DNA from: BOG-908 sp963795825
GTDB taxonomy: Bacteria; Pseudomonadota; Alphaproteobacteria; Acetobacterales; Acetobacteraceae
Direction of reading: 5' to 3'
DNA: 64,000 nt
NCBI GenBank assembly: GCA_963795825.1
Contig: CAWCIW010000004.1
Span: 1 to 64,000 of the forward strand
Shown: positions 19,962 through 29,224 of the stretch, piece after piece
Layout of the letters: each line of letters begins with the position of its first letter
How positions within the stretch are numbered: position 1 is the first letter of the stretch
Program-made: the position numbers and the translations under genes
The notes under the pieces: model-generated
The model's input: only the letters and a program-made list of their open reading frames with translations
The model's database searches: none
Told to the model about the DNA's origin: nothing

Positions 19962-21034
19962 AGCTGGTAATCCTCGGCGCCGGCGCCATCGGCGGCCTGG
20001 CCGGTGCCTGGATGACCAAGGCGGGTCACGATGTGCTGCTGGTCGATCGCTGGGTCGAGCACGTGGACGCGATGAACGCGAACGGCCTGTCGATCGACGG
20101 GGTGCGCGGCAAGATGACCATTCCGGTCCGCGCCACCACGCCGGACCGGCTGACCGGGCCGCTCGAAGCCGTGCTGGTCGCGACCAAGTCGCAGCACACC
20201 ATCGAGGCACTGACGCAGATCCTGCCGCTTCTCACAGCGGAGTCGTTCGTGGTGTCGTTCCAGAACGGCTTCAACGAGCCCGACATCGCGGCCCTGCTGA
20301 GCGGCGCCGGGCTCGGCGGCTCCCGGCAGGTGATCGGCTCGATCCCCAATTACGGCGGCGCCCTGCTCGATCCGGGCTCGATCGAATTCGTGCACGAGGG
20401 CGCGATACAACTGGGCGAGATGGATGGCAGCGACAGCACGCGTCTGCACACGCTGTCCACCATGCTGTCCGCGCTGACCGACGTGCAACTGTCCGCCAAC
20501 ATCTGGGGACAGATCTGGGCCAAGGAGGTGTATTCCGCGCAGGTGGTGTTCTCGGCGCTCGTCGACGCGCCGATACGCGAAACGCTCGGCGTGGAACGCT
20601 ACGCGCGTATCGCCGGCGCGGTCGTGCGCGAAGCGCTCGAGATCGCGGATGCCAACGGCATCACCGTCGAGGCGTTCGACTTCTTCGACCCCGCCAACTA
20701 CCGGCCGCACACGCCGGCCGATACGCGCCGGCTGCTCGACAACATCAACCACGCGATCTGGCTGCTGAAGAAGGACCAGACCGGCGATTATCGCTTCCGC
20801 AAGCAGGGCTCCGGCATCTGGTGGGACATCGTCTATCGCGATCGTCCGTCCGAAGTGCGGTCGTCGAACGGCAAGCTGGTCGAATACGGCCGCCGGGTCG
20901 GCGCCGATGTGCGCCTGAACGAGAAGATGTGTGACATGATCTACGAGATCGAGAACGGCACCCGCACGCTGGGGTTGCAGAATTACGACGAGCTGGAAGC
21001 CTATGTCGCCGCTTGCGGCCGGGCGCTGCCATGA
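19958..21034 (+). CDS. Ketopantoate reductase (PanE/ApbA)-family dehydrogenase
   Basis: An NAD(P)-dependent 2-oxoacid reductase-like protein, 358 residues. The Rossmann motif is at the N-terminus (KLVILGAGAIGGLAGAWM), followed by the PanE segment AVLVATKSQHTIEAL and VSFQNGFNEPDIAAL, and the C-terminal domain has IWGQIWAKEVYSAQVVFSAL, in which the Lys corresponds to the usual catalytic Lys. It starts with GTG overlapping the previous stop (GTGA) and ends overlapping the next start (ATGA). It is somewhat longer than true PanE (about 300 residues) and sits in a catabolic operon, so oxidation or reduction of a substrate other than ketopantoate is likely. Confidence 0.8.
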   Translation: MKLVILGAGAIGGLAGAWMTKAGHDVLLVDRWVEHVDAMNANGLSIDGVRGKMTIPVRATTPDRLTGPLEAVLVATKSQHTIEALTQILPLLTAESFVVSFQNGFNEPDIAALLSGAGLGGSRQVIGSIPNYGGALLDPGSIEFVHEGAIQLGEMDGSDSTRLHTLSTMLSALTDVQLSANIWGQIWAKEVYSAQVVFSALVDAPIRETLGVERYARIAGAVVREALEIADANGITVEAFDFFDPANYRPHTPADTRRLLDNINHAIWLLKKDQTGDYRFRKQGSGIWWDIVYRDRPSEVRSSNGKLVEYGRRVGADVRLNEKMCDMIYEIENGTRTLGLQNYDELEAYVAACGRALP

Positions 21035-22149
21035 ACGCGCCGCGCATCGGCGTCGGCATCATCGGCGCGCATGACTGGGCGGAAAAGGCGCATCTGCCCG
21101 GCTACGCGGCCCATGAACGCGTGCATCTGGCGGCCATCTGCGACGTCGTTCCCGAACGCGCCCGCGCCATGGCGGAGCGCTTCGGTATCGACACCGTCTA
21201 TCACGACCATCGCGACATGCTGGCCGATCCCGCGGTCCACGTGGTCGACGTGTGCACGCCCACCCACACGCATCTGCCGCTCAGCCTCGACGCGATCGCT
21301 GCCGGACGCCACGTGCTGTCGGAAAAGCCGCTGGCCACAGCTTCAGGTCCCGCTTTCGCTGCGGCCGAGGCAGCGGCGCGACGCGGCGTGCGCACGAAGC
21401 TCGGCTTCACCTTCCGCTACTCGCCGGCCATTCGGCAGATCAAGCGATGGATCGACGACGGCACGCTCGGCGAGATCTTCCACATCCACGGCTTCGAGCA
21501 GAACTCGCAATTCCTCGATCCCGACGAGCCGCTGCGCCAGGTGACGCCCGACGCGCCACGCGACCGGCTGATCCCCTCGTCGATCGTCGGCTACGGCTCG
21601 CATCTGGTCGATCTGATGCGCTGGCTCGGCGGCGAATTCGGCTCGGTTGCCGCCAGCATGCGCAATTTCATACCCGAGCGGCTGGTGCGCGGCGCCGAAG
21701 GACGCCAGGCGATCCCCGTCGAGGACGGCACGGTGGGGCTGGTCGAATACGTCAACGGCACGCAGGGATTGCTGCAGTCGAGCTATATCGCGATCGGCAA
21801 CTATCCAGGCGTGGAGATCAGGGTGTACGGATCGAAGGGTGCGGCGGTGGCGCGCCTGATCTCGGAATTCGGCGTGGCGGAGACGTTGCGGTTCGCCACC
21901 GCCGACGCGGTCGAGTTCCGGCCGGTGGAGCTGGGGCCGGAGCATCTCCCGCCTGGCACCACGCTGGCCACGCCCTGGCCGGAGCTGTACTACCGCAACC
22001 TGATACGCCATTTCGTCGACGAGATCGTCTTCGACCGCCCGGAAGCCTGCACGTTCTATGACGGCGCGAAGAGCCAGGAGATCGTCGACGCCCTGGTTCT
22101 CGCCCATGCCGAACGGCGCTGGGTCGATCTCGCCGGGACGCCGCGGTGA
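21031..22149 (+). CDS. Gfo/Idh/MocA-family oxidoreductase
   Basis: A 372-residue NAD(P)-dependent dehydrogenase of the type acting on sugars, inositols and related polyols. The Rossmann motif is VGIIGAHDWAEKAHLPGY, the family EKP signature is HVLSEKPLATA, and the C-terminal alpha/beta domain has the catalytic-region segment SIVGYGSHLVDLMRWLGGEF. ATG 21031 overlaps the preceding TGA. The protein is complete. Its pairing with a PanE-like reductase and two peptidase-like enzymes is unusual and points to a compound with both an amide bond and a hydroxylated or ring moiety, but that is inference. Confidence 0.85.
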   Translation: MNAPRIGVGIIGAHDWAEKAHLPGYAAHERVHLAAICDVVPERARAMAERFGIDTVYHDHRDMLADPAVHVVDVCTPTHTHLPLSLDAIAAGRHVLSEKPLATASGPAFAAAEAAARRGVRTKLGFTFRYSPAIRQIKRWIDDGTLGEIFHIHGFEQNSQFLDPDEPLRQVTPDAPRDRLIPSSIVGYGSHLVDLMRWLGGEFGSVAASMRNFIPERLVRGAEGRQAIPVEDGTVGLVEYVNGTQGLLQSSYIAIGNYPGVEIRVYGSKGAAVARLISEFGVAETLRFATADAVEFRPVELGPEHLPPGTTLATPWPELYYRNLIRHFVDEIVFDRPEACTFYDGAKSQEIVDALVLAHAERRWVDLAGTPR

Positions 22150-23754
22150 GTGCCGCGCCCGGCATCGGTGAGGCGTTTCTCGCCCACCATCTCGCCTTCC
22201 ACCCGGTGGATGCGACGTTCATGGGCATCGCCGGCCACGATCATCTGCTGCCGCGCGCCGATGCGCGGGCTGCCGGCGACGAACGCGCCGCCATCGCCGG
22301 GCTGAGCGCCGTGGCCGCGCAGGCGACCTGACGACACGCCAGGGGCGCGGCTGGATTTGCGTGTGGCGCAAGGCGAGCTCGCCTGCGGGCTGGCGGCGCT
22401 CGAGGCGCGTCCACGCTGGCACAACCCTGCCTGGTACACCGGCGAGGCGGCCTTCGGGGTGATCGGCTTGCTCCTGCCGCAGGCGGCACCGTTCGACGCG
22501 GAGGCGCTGCGCGCCAGATTGCGCGCGCTACCCGACTTCCTGTCCGACGCTGGCCGGCGCCTGCGCGAAGCGGGTGCCGCACCCGCCGGATGGGTTGCGC
22601 GCGCGCGCAACGAGGCCGAAGCGACGGCGCAGTTCCTGTCCGCCGGCCTGCCGCTCCACGCCGCCTGGCAGCCCGACTGGCTGCCGGATGCCGCCGGTGC
22701 CTCCGTTGCGCTGCAGGCGTTCGCAGCCGGGCTGGGCGACCTCGCGGATCGCGATGCGGCCGCCGGCCACGCCACGCTGTCCCGCATCATGGCCGCCCAG
22801 CACGGGCTGACGGAGGGGCCGGACGCCCTGGCGCAGCGGGCGGAGGCGGCGTTTGCCCGCCTCGGCGAGGAGATGGTGGAGCAGGCGGCCCGCATCGATC
22901 CGAAGCGGTCCTGGCAGCAGATCATCGACGGGCTCGCCGCGATCCATCCGGACGCGGCCGGCCTGCTGGCGCGCTATCGCGACCTGAACGCGGCGGCTTT
23001 GCACGCCGCCCGCGGCCTGGTGACGCCGGCGTCGGACTATGCGCTCGACTACCGCGTGCTGGACACGCCGTTCCGGCAGGCCGCGGCAGCGCTCTATTTC
23101 CTGTTCTACCGCTCCCCGCCGCCGGCCGCGCCAGGCCAGGGCAGCGTCTACTGGGTCAGCCCGCCGTCCGAAGACGCGGCGTTCCTGCGCAGCCAGAACG
23201 ACGCGACCATCAAGCTGATACATGCCGTGCATCACGGCAGCATCGGCCACCACACGCACAATGCCCGGGCCCGCGTCAGCCCTGGCGTGCTGGGCCGTAT
23301 TGCCGGCACCGATTGCGCCACGGGCATCGCCCTGCTGTCCGGCGGGATGATGGTGGAAGGCTGGGCCTGCTATGCCGAAGACCTGCTGGAGGAGGCGGAC
23401 GGCTTCTACAGCCCGGCCGAATGCCTGCTGCTGAAGCAATACGAGCGGCGCAATGCCGCGAGCGTACTGGTGGATGTCAGGATCCATACGGGGGAATGGA
23501 GCCTGCAGGAGGCGGCGCGTTTCTACCGCGAGGAGGCGGGCTTTACGCCCCAGCGCGTGGAAGCGGAAATCGTCCGCAATTCGATGTTTCCGGGCAGCCG
23601 GCTGATGTACTGGGCTGGCGTGGACGCGATACGGGCGATGCGCCGGCGGTGGACCGGCACGACGTGCGATTTCCACGATGCGTTGCTGTCGTACGGGCAT
23701 GTGCCGGCGGACGCGATCGGGGACGAGATGATGCGGCGCGGCCAATTGCGATGA
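22146..23754 (+). pseudogene. DUF885-family protein, frameshifted
   Basis: Bacterial DUF885 proteins are predicted zinc peptidases. The C-terminal blocks are diagnostic: HAVHHGSIGHHTHNARAR in place of the usual HExxPGHH, MMVEGWACYAEDLLEEADGF, then AASVLVDVRIHTGEWSLQEA. The first His-Glu pair is altered to HHGSIGHH, so the usual catalytic Glu is absent. The first 60 codons (GTG 22146, AFLAHHLAFHPVDATFMGI) are in one frame and end at TGA 22329; the rest continues in another frame as DDTPGARLDLRVAQGE. A single base near 22326-22330 would restore one protein of about 536 residues. GTG overlaps the preceding TGA. Confidence 0.75.
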
Positions 23755-23790
23755 GCCGGGTCCGATGAGCCGGGTGCGATGAGCTTGGCC
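23749..23790 (+). repeat. Three tandem 14-bp units at the gene junction
   Basis: CGATGAGCCGGGT plus one base occurs at 23749, 23763 and, diverged after CGATGAGC, at 23777. Each unit contains ATGA; the first holds the stop of the DUF885 gene and the third the start of the DppD-type gene. An ancestral ATGA stop/start overlap seems to have been spread apart by duplication. Confidence 0.8.
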
Positions 23791-24828
23791 GGTGACGCGC
23801 CGCCGGTGCTGGCGCTGCGCGGCCTCGCCACCGAGTTCCGGACAAAGCAGGGCTGGTTCCGCGCGGTGGACGACGTTACCCTGACCGTCGCCAGGGGCCA
23901 GACCGTGGCGCTGGTGGGCGAGAGCGGGTCGGGCAAATCGGTCACCAGCCTGTCCATCATGGGCCTGCTGCCGCCCGGCGTATCGCGCATCGCTGCCGGG
24001 GAGATCGTGTTCAGCGGGCGCGACGGCATCGCGCGTGATCTTGCCGGGCTGGACGAGCGCGCGATGCGCGCGCTGCGCGGCGACGAGATCGCGATGATCT
24101 TCCAGGAGCCGATGACCAGCCTGAACCCCACCCGAACGGTGGGCGCGCAGATCGCCGAGGTCCTGTTGCTGCACCGCACTATCGCGCGACGCGCGGCCTT
24201 TGCCGAAGCGGTGCGCCTGCTCGACCAGGTGGAGATCGCCGACCCGCGCCGCCGCGCCGGCAGCTACCCGCACGAGATGTCCGGCGGCATGCGTCAGCGC
24301 GTGATGATCGCCATTGCGCTGGCCTGCCGCCCGTCGCTGCTGCTGGCGGACGAGCCGACGACCGCGCTCGACGTGACGGTGCAGGCGCAGATCCTGCGCC
24401 TGATACGCAGCCTGCAGGACGATCTCGGCATGGGCGTGCTGTTCGTGACGCACAACATGGGCGTGGTGGCCGAGATCGCGGACCACGTGGCGGTGATGTA
24501 TGGCGGGCAGGTGCTGGAATCGGCTCCCGTGGCCGCCCTGTTCGACCACGCGCGGCACCCTTACACGCGCGGCCTGATGGCCAGCTTGCCGGGTGCCGGT
24601 TTGCCGGGCGGGGGCAGCCTGGCCGGCGCCGACCGTCCCGCCGGCCAGGGTCGGCGGCTGCAGATCATCCCGGGCGCCGTCGTCGATCCGCGCAGGCCGC
24701 CGCCGGGCTGCCGTTTCGCGCCGAGATGCGGCCTGGTGCTGCCGCCGTGCGAGCAGGCGCCGCCCGCGGCCGAAGCCGCGGGACCGCTGCACCGTAGCCG
24801 CTGCCTGCGCTGGCGGGAGCTCGCATGA
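23779..24828 (+). CDS. ABC importer ATPase, DppD type
   Basis: A cytoplasmic ATPase of the peptide-type importer. Walker A is GESGSGKS near residue 50, Q-loop IFQEPMTSLNP, signature MSGGMRQRV, Walker B LLLADEPTTALD, and the H-loop is FVTHNMGVV. The C-terminal oligopeptide-transporter extension with its cysteine-rich CRFAPRCGLVLPPC segment is present. 349 residues, complete. Its stop overlaps the start of the DppF-type gene (ATGA). It belongs functionally with the permeases at 15.6-17.4 kb although five genes, one of them on the other strand, intervene. Confidence 0.88.
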   Translation: MSLAGDAPPVLALRGLATEFRTKQGWFRAVDDVTLTVARGQTVALVGESGSGKSVTSLSIMGLLPPGVSRIAAGEIVFSGRDGIARDLAGLDERAMRALRGDEIAMIFQEPMTSLNPTRTVGAQIAEVLLLHRTIARRAAFAEAVRLLDQVEIADPRRRAGSYPHEMSGGMRQRVMIAIALACRPSLLLADEPTTALDVTVQAQILRLIRSLQDDLGMGVLFVTHNMGVVAEIADHVAVMYGGQVLESAPVAALFDHARHPYTRGLMASLPGAGLPGGGSLAGADRPAGQGRRLQIIPGAVVDPRRPPPGCRFAPRCGLVLPPCEQAPPAAEAAGPLHRSRCLRWRELA

Positions 24829-25820
24829 CGGACACGCTGCTGTCCGTAAGCGGCCTGACCGTGGCATTTCCGGGCAGCCGGAAACTGCCCTGGCGCGCGG
24901 CACCGCCGATCGTGGCCGTGCACGATGTCTCGTTCGACGTGCGACGCCGGGAGATACTGGGTCTGGTCGGCAAATCCGGCTCCGGCAAGACGACTTTGTC
25001 GCGCGCCATCCTGCGCCTGCTGCCGGCAACCGCCGGATCGGTGATGTTCGACGGCACGGAGCTGCGCACCGCCGCGCCGGATGCGCTCAAGGCGCTGCGC
25101 CGGCGCATGCAGCTCGTGTTCCAGGATCCCTATACCAGCCTCAACCCGCGCATGACCGCGGGGCAGACGGTTGCCGAGGGGTTACGGCTCCACCATGCCT
25201 ACAGCGCGCGTGAGGCGCAGGACCGCGCCGCCGCCCTGCTCGGCGAGCTCGGCCTGCCGCCCGGGAGTGCGGGCCGGTACCCGCATGAGTTTTCCGGCGG
25301 GCAGCGCCAGCGCATAGGCATCGCGCGCGCGCTCGGCGTCGGCCCAGACTTCCTCATCGCCGACGAGCCGGTGGCGGCACTCGACATGTCGATACAGGCG
25401 CAGATCCTCAACCTGCTGCTCGAACAGCAGGAGCGGCGCGCGCTCTCGGTGCTGTTCATCGGCCATGACCTGTCGGTGATACGCCAGATCTGCGACCGGG
25501 CGGTGGTGCTGTATCGTGGCGAGGTGATGGAAACGGCGCCGACCGGGACGCTGTTTGGCCAGGCCGCCCATCCCTACACCCGCGCGCTGCTCGACGCCGC
25601 GCCGGCGGCGCATCCGTCGCTGCGGCGGACCAGGCTGGCCGCCGCTGCGCCGCGTCCAGAGACGGCGGGCGGCTGCCGGTTCGCGCCGCGGTGCCCCTTG
25701 CGCGTGCCGGACTGCGAGGAGCGGCGTCCGGCGCTGCATAGACTGGCGGAGGATCACCTGGTCCGCTGCATACGCGTGGGCGGAGTGCCCGCGCCGGAGG
25801 CAGAAGCGGCGGCAATCTGA
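24825..25820 (+). CDS. ABC importer ATPase, DppF type
   Basis: The partner ATPase, 331 residues. Walker A is GKSGSGKTT, Q-loop VFQDPYTSLNPRMT, signature FSGGQRQRIGIARAL, Walker B FLIADEPVAALD, H-loop FIGHDLSV. The C-terminal extension has CRFAPRCPLRVPDC, the pattern seen in Dpp/Opp ATPases, some of which bind an iron-sulfur cluster through these cysteines. ATG 24825 overlaps the preceding stop. It is the last gene of the operon; the TonB receptor gene follows after about 180 bases. Confidence 0.88.
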   Translation: MTDTLLSVSGLTVAFPGSRKLPWRAAPPIVAVHDVSFDVRRREILGLVGKSGSGKTTLSRAILRLLPATAGSVMFDGTELRTAAPDALKALRRRMQLVFQDPYTSLNPRMTAGQTVAEGLRLHHAYSAREAQDRAAALLGELGLPPGSAGRYPHEFSGGQRQRIGIARALGVGPDFLIADEPVAALDMSIQAQILNLLLEQQERRALSVLFIGHDLSVIRQICDRAVVLYRGEVMETAPTGTLFGQAAHPYTRALLDAAPAAHPSLRRTRLAAAAPRPETAGGCRFAPRCPLRVPDCEERRPALHRLAEDHLVRCIRVGGVPAPEAEAAAI

Positions 25821-25880
25821 ACTGTATTGAAGCAGATACTCTTCGCCGCGCGGGAACATTTACCAATCTGCACTGATCTC

Positions 25881-25905
25881 ATGTCACGAGAACGTATTGT
25901 GACAT
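25881..25905. promoter_or_regulatory. ATGTCAC-N11-GTGACAT inverted repeat upstream of the TonB receptor
   Basis: Perfect seven-base arms separated by 11 bases lie about 100 bases before the receptor start. Spacing and size fit a dimeric regulator site of the T-N11-A LysR type. No such regulator is adjacent except the LysR gene at 17.6-18.5 kb, so the link is inference. Confidence 0.4.
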
Positions 25906-26004
25906 TGCGCAGGTCGTCCGGGATTGCGCCAATGCTGTCGCGATGACGTGCCCCGCACGGCGGCCGCCATCGAGATGATTTTGCGCGCAACAGGAGTGTC
26001 CGTC

Positions 26005-28878
26005 ATGCGACTTCACCATTCGTCCCCGACGCGGCACGAACTGTCGTCATCGGTTTTCACCGCGACGCCGCGATTTGCGGTCATGCTCCTGATGGCGGGC
26101 TCCGCGGTCGCCTGGCCCGGGCGGGCATCTTCGCAGACGGCGCCGACCGATCTGTCGACAAACAGCACTGCGCCGGCGATACCGACCGGGCAGGTGGGCC
26201 AGCCGGTCGAGGAGATCACCGTCACCGGCTCGCAGATCAAGCAGGATACGTCCAGCAGCACGCCGATCACGATCATCAGCTCCAAGCAGTTGCAGGCCTC
26301 CAACACGGTCACTGTCGAGCAGTACCTGCAGAAGATCCCGGAATTCGGCCAGCAGGGCGTCACCTCGAACCAGAATGGCGGCAGCGAAGGCGTCTCGTTC
26401 GTCGAACTGCGCAACCTCGGCGTGCTGCGCACCCTGGTGCTGGTGGACGGCAAGCGCATGGTGTCCAGCGGCACCGACACGGTCAACGCGGTCGACCTGA
26501 ACAACATCCCGATCTCGTTGGTGGATCATATCGAGATCCTGCGCGACGGCGCGTCCGCCGTGTACGGGTCCGACGCGATTGCCGGCGTGGTGAACATCAT
26601 CCTCAAGAAGCACTTCGATGGCGTCTCGATCAACAGCGAGACCGGCTTTTCCGACAAGCACGATGCACTGGAATACGATTTCAGCGCCACCGCCGGCCAT
26701 AATTTCGACAAGGGCAATATCATTGTCAATTTCGAATACAGCCATCGCGATCCGCTGCCGCAGGACCGGCGCGACTGGTCGCTGAACAAGAGCCTGCCGG
26801 ATGGCACGCAATCGCTCGGTTCCACCCGCACGCTGGGCGGCTATGCGCAGAACCCGACCGCCTTCGATGTGGTGACGGGCCGCCCCTTCATCGCGGACCA
26901 GGCGTTCGGCAACGGTGTGTTCAAGCCGTATAACGCCGCCGAGGACGACCTGCATCTCAGCGACTACGGCTACGACAATACCGAGCTGACCCGGCAGAGC
27001 TTCAATGCGCTCGGCCACTATGAGATCCTGCCCGACGTCAATCTCAATGTGGATGGGCTGTACACGTTGCATACCTCGCAGCAGCAGCTCGGGCCGGATG
27101 CCGAAGGTGGCGACGTTGTCACCAACAAGTATCCGAACGGCTTCATCATCCCCGCCTCCAATCCGTATAATCCCTATGGCGTGCCGGTTACCCTGCGCAC
27201 CCGGCGTGCCGAGGTCGGCAACCGGGACTATGACGAGTTGGGCGGCACATACCGGCTCGGCATCGGCCTGTCCGGCACGGTTTTCGACCGCTACGACTGG
27301 GAAGTCGGCTATAAATACGGCGCATCGCAGGACGAGTTCTCGTTCACGAACCAGTATAACCAGACGCATATCCTGCAGGTCAGCGGGTATCTCCCCTGCG
27401 CCGCCGCCGATATACGGCAGGGCTGCAGCGTCGGTGATTTCTTCGGCCGGAACACACTGACGCAGGCCCAGGCACGCTATATCGGCTTCACCCAGGTCAA
27501 CAATGTCGATGTGTTCCAGAGCTACTATTTCGGCAAGATCACCGGCCCGATCGTGCAGCTTCCCGCTGGCCCGCTCAGCTTCGCGCTCGGCGGCGAGGAC
27601 CGCCGCGAGGCCGGGCAATACAATCCCGATGCGGTCATCACCTCGGGCAATGGCGATTTCGACCAGAAGCCGACCTCGGGCAGCTACGACGTTCGCGAGG
27701 CGTATCTGGAGTTCAAGATACCCGTTCTGAAGGACATGTTCTTCACCAAGGAACTTTCCGTGGACGGTGCCGCGCGCTACTCGAACTACAGCAATTTCGG
27801 CAACGCGGAGACCTGGAACGTAGCGGTCAACTACGCGCCTACGCAGGATGTACGGTTCCGCTTCAATACCGGCACCGGCTTTCGCGCGCCCGGCATAACC
27901 GAGCTGTTCGCCGGACAATACGAGGCAGCCAATACGGTCAACGATCCGTGCGACACCAGCGTCGGCATCGCGGGCACGAACAAGACAGCCGCAGCCAACT
28001 GCGCCCGCGTGCTGTCGGCAGCCGGCCTGTCATCGACCGGCTTTCGCGAGCAGCAGACGCAGCTCTACACGTATCTCGGCGGCAACCCGAAGCTGCAGCC
28101 GGAAACCTCGCGGCAGCTCAACGCCGGCGTGGTCCTGACCCCGCGCTGGCTGCCGGGCCTGTCTGGCACGGTGGATTACTACAGGATCAAGATCGCCAAC
28201 CAGATCACCGCGCCGGATGCGCAGACGATCCTGAACACCTGTTACGCCAGCGCAAACCTTACAGACAGCAACTGCGCGCTCATCGGCGCGCGCAATGGCG
28301 GCCAGCTGACCACCGTCAGCGCCATCAACGCCAATGCCGGTTTCATCAACACCAACGGGCTGGATTTCGGCCTCAACTACGAATTGCCGCTGACGCGTCT
28401 TGGCCTGTCGGAGAACTGGGGCAAGCTGTCGTTGAGCAATCTCGATACGCTGATGCTCGGCTATACCGAACAACTCGCCAATGGCGACGTGCGCGACGAC
28501 CTCGGCCGCATCATCTCGGTCTCGACACCGCAGGCCTATACACGCTTCAAGGCAACGACCAGCATAGCCTATTCGCAGCCGAACTGGTCGTTCCAGTGGA
28601 CGGTCCGCTATATCGGGCCTGCCCGCAACTACGTCTCGCCTGGCGAGCCTGAGGATACCAGCTATGGCGGGAGTGTCGGCGAGATCGTCTACCACGATAT
28701 CGTGGCCACCTATGACTGGAAGGTGGTGCCCAAGCATACGATCTCGTTGGTCGGTGGTATCAACAATCTTTTCGACAGGGATCCGCCATTCTACTACGAC
28801 GGCTCCACCAACTCGCTGACCAACAGCTACGATTACATCGGCCGCTTCTTCTATCTCAGGGCCGGCGTGAAGTTCTAG
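26005..28878 (+). CDS. TonB-dependent outer-membrane receptor
   Basis: A 957-residue outer-membrane transporter that takes up a bulky ligand using TonB energy. Order: signal peptide (FAVMLLMAGSAVAWPGRASS), a TonB-box-like EEITVTGSQIKQD, the plug domain (TITIISS-type strand, then GVLRTLVLVDGKRMV and DGASAVYGSDAIAGVVNIIL), and a long barrel ending in FFYLRAGVKF with the terminal Phe required for barrel assembly. ATG 26005 is preferred because AGGAG is eight bases upstream and it gives a clean signal peptide. It follows the importer operon and probably supplies the same substrate to the periplasm. The plug resembles receptors for carbohydrates or peptides more than siderophore receptors, but the ligand cannot be read from sequence. 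Confidence 0.87.
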   Translation: MRLHHSSPTRHELSSSVFTATPRFAVMLLMAGSAVAWPGRASSQTAPTDLSTNSTAPAIPTGQVGQPVEEITVTGSQIKQDTSSSTPITIISSKQLQASNTVTVEQYLQKIPEFGQQGVTSNQNGGSEGVSFVELRNLGVLRTLVLVDGKRMVSSGTDTVNAVDLNNIPISLVDHIEILRDGASAVYGSDAIAGVVNIILKKHFDGVSINSETGFSDKHDALEYDFSATAGHNFDKGNIIVNFEYSHRDPLPQDRRDWSLNKSLPDGTQSLGSTRTLGGYAQNPTAFDVVTGRPFIADQAFGNGVFKPYNAAEDDLHLSDYGYDNTELTRQSFNALGHYEILPDVNLNVDGLYTLHTSQQQLGPDAEGGDVVTNKYPNGFIIPASNPYNPYGVPVTLRTRRAEVGNRDYDELGGTYRLGIGLSGTVFDRYDWEVGYKYGASQDEFSFTNQYNQTHILQVSGYLPCAAADIRQGCSVGDFFGRNTLTQAQARYIGFTQVNNVDVFQSYYFGKITGPIVQLPAGPLSFALGGEDRREAGQYNPDAVITSGNGDFDQKPTSGSYDVREAYLEFKIPVLKDMFFTKELSVDGAARYSNYSNFGNAETWNVAVNYAPTQDVRFRFNTGTGFRAPGITELFAGQYEAANTVNDPCDTSVGIAGTNKTAAANCARVLSAAGLSSTGFREQQTQLYTYLGGNPKLQPETSRQLNAGVVLTPRWLPGLSGTVDYYRIKIANQITAPDAQTILNTCYASANLTDSNCALIGARNGGQLTTVSAINANAGFINTNGLDFGLNYELPLTRLGLSENWGKLSLSNLDTLMLGYTEQLANGDVRDDLGRIISVSTPQAYTRFKATTSIAYSQPNWSFQWTVRYIGPARNYVSPGEPEDTSYGGSVGEIVYHDIVATYDWKVVPKHTISLVGGINNLFDRDPPFYYDGSTNSLTNSYDYIGRFFYLRAGVKF

Positions 28879-28987
28879 GCGCAGGAAGCCCTGCTGCCGG
28901 TTTGGTGGAGACCGAGCCTGGTCATCCACCACGACTGGCGGCAGGCGTGTTATTTCCAAGTTGTTTTGGGACTTACTCATCGGCAGC

Positions 28988-29174
28988 AAGAAAGAAAGGC
29001 CTTCTTTTTCGAGAAAAAGAAGCAAAAAGCTTTTGCTGTGACGCCTGCACGGAGTTTTGGCTTGCGACTGCAAGCGAATCGACTTGCAATACGAGCGTAA
29101 GCGTTGATGCAGGCGTCGGAGCAAAAGCTTTTTGGTCCTTTTTCTCGAAAAAGGACTGCTTCCTTGCCTTCCTG
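28988..29174. repeat. Compound hairpin repeat, copy c
   Basis: The left arm is the CTTCTTTTT/AAAAAGAAG type and the right arm the GTCCTTTTT/AAAAAGGAC type, each with AAAAGCTTTT on its inner side. The core goes from GACGCCTGCAC to ATGCAGGCGTCGG and shares TTGCAATACGAGCGTA with copies a and b. It lies after the TonB receptor gene and next to a truncated response-regulator gene, whose reading frame runs off into it. Confidence 0.85.
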
Positions 29175-29224
29175 AACGCGTAAACCTCAATCGGGGTTGG
29201 TATTAGCCTAGCAACCAACGATGC

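Noticed and set aside
28973..29190. Proteins containing SFFEKKDQKAF-like or FSRKRTKKLLL-like strings at many loci
   Set aside because: These strings are translations of the hairpin repeat arms in various frames, not a conserved protein domain.
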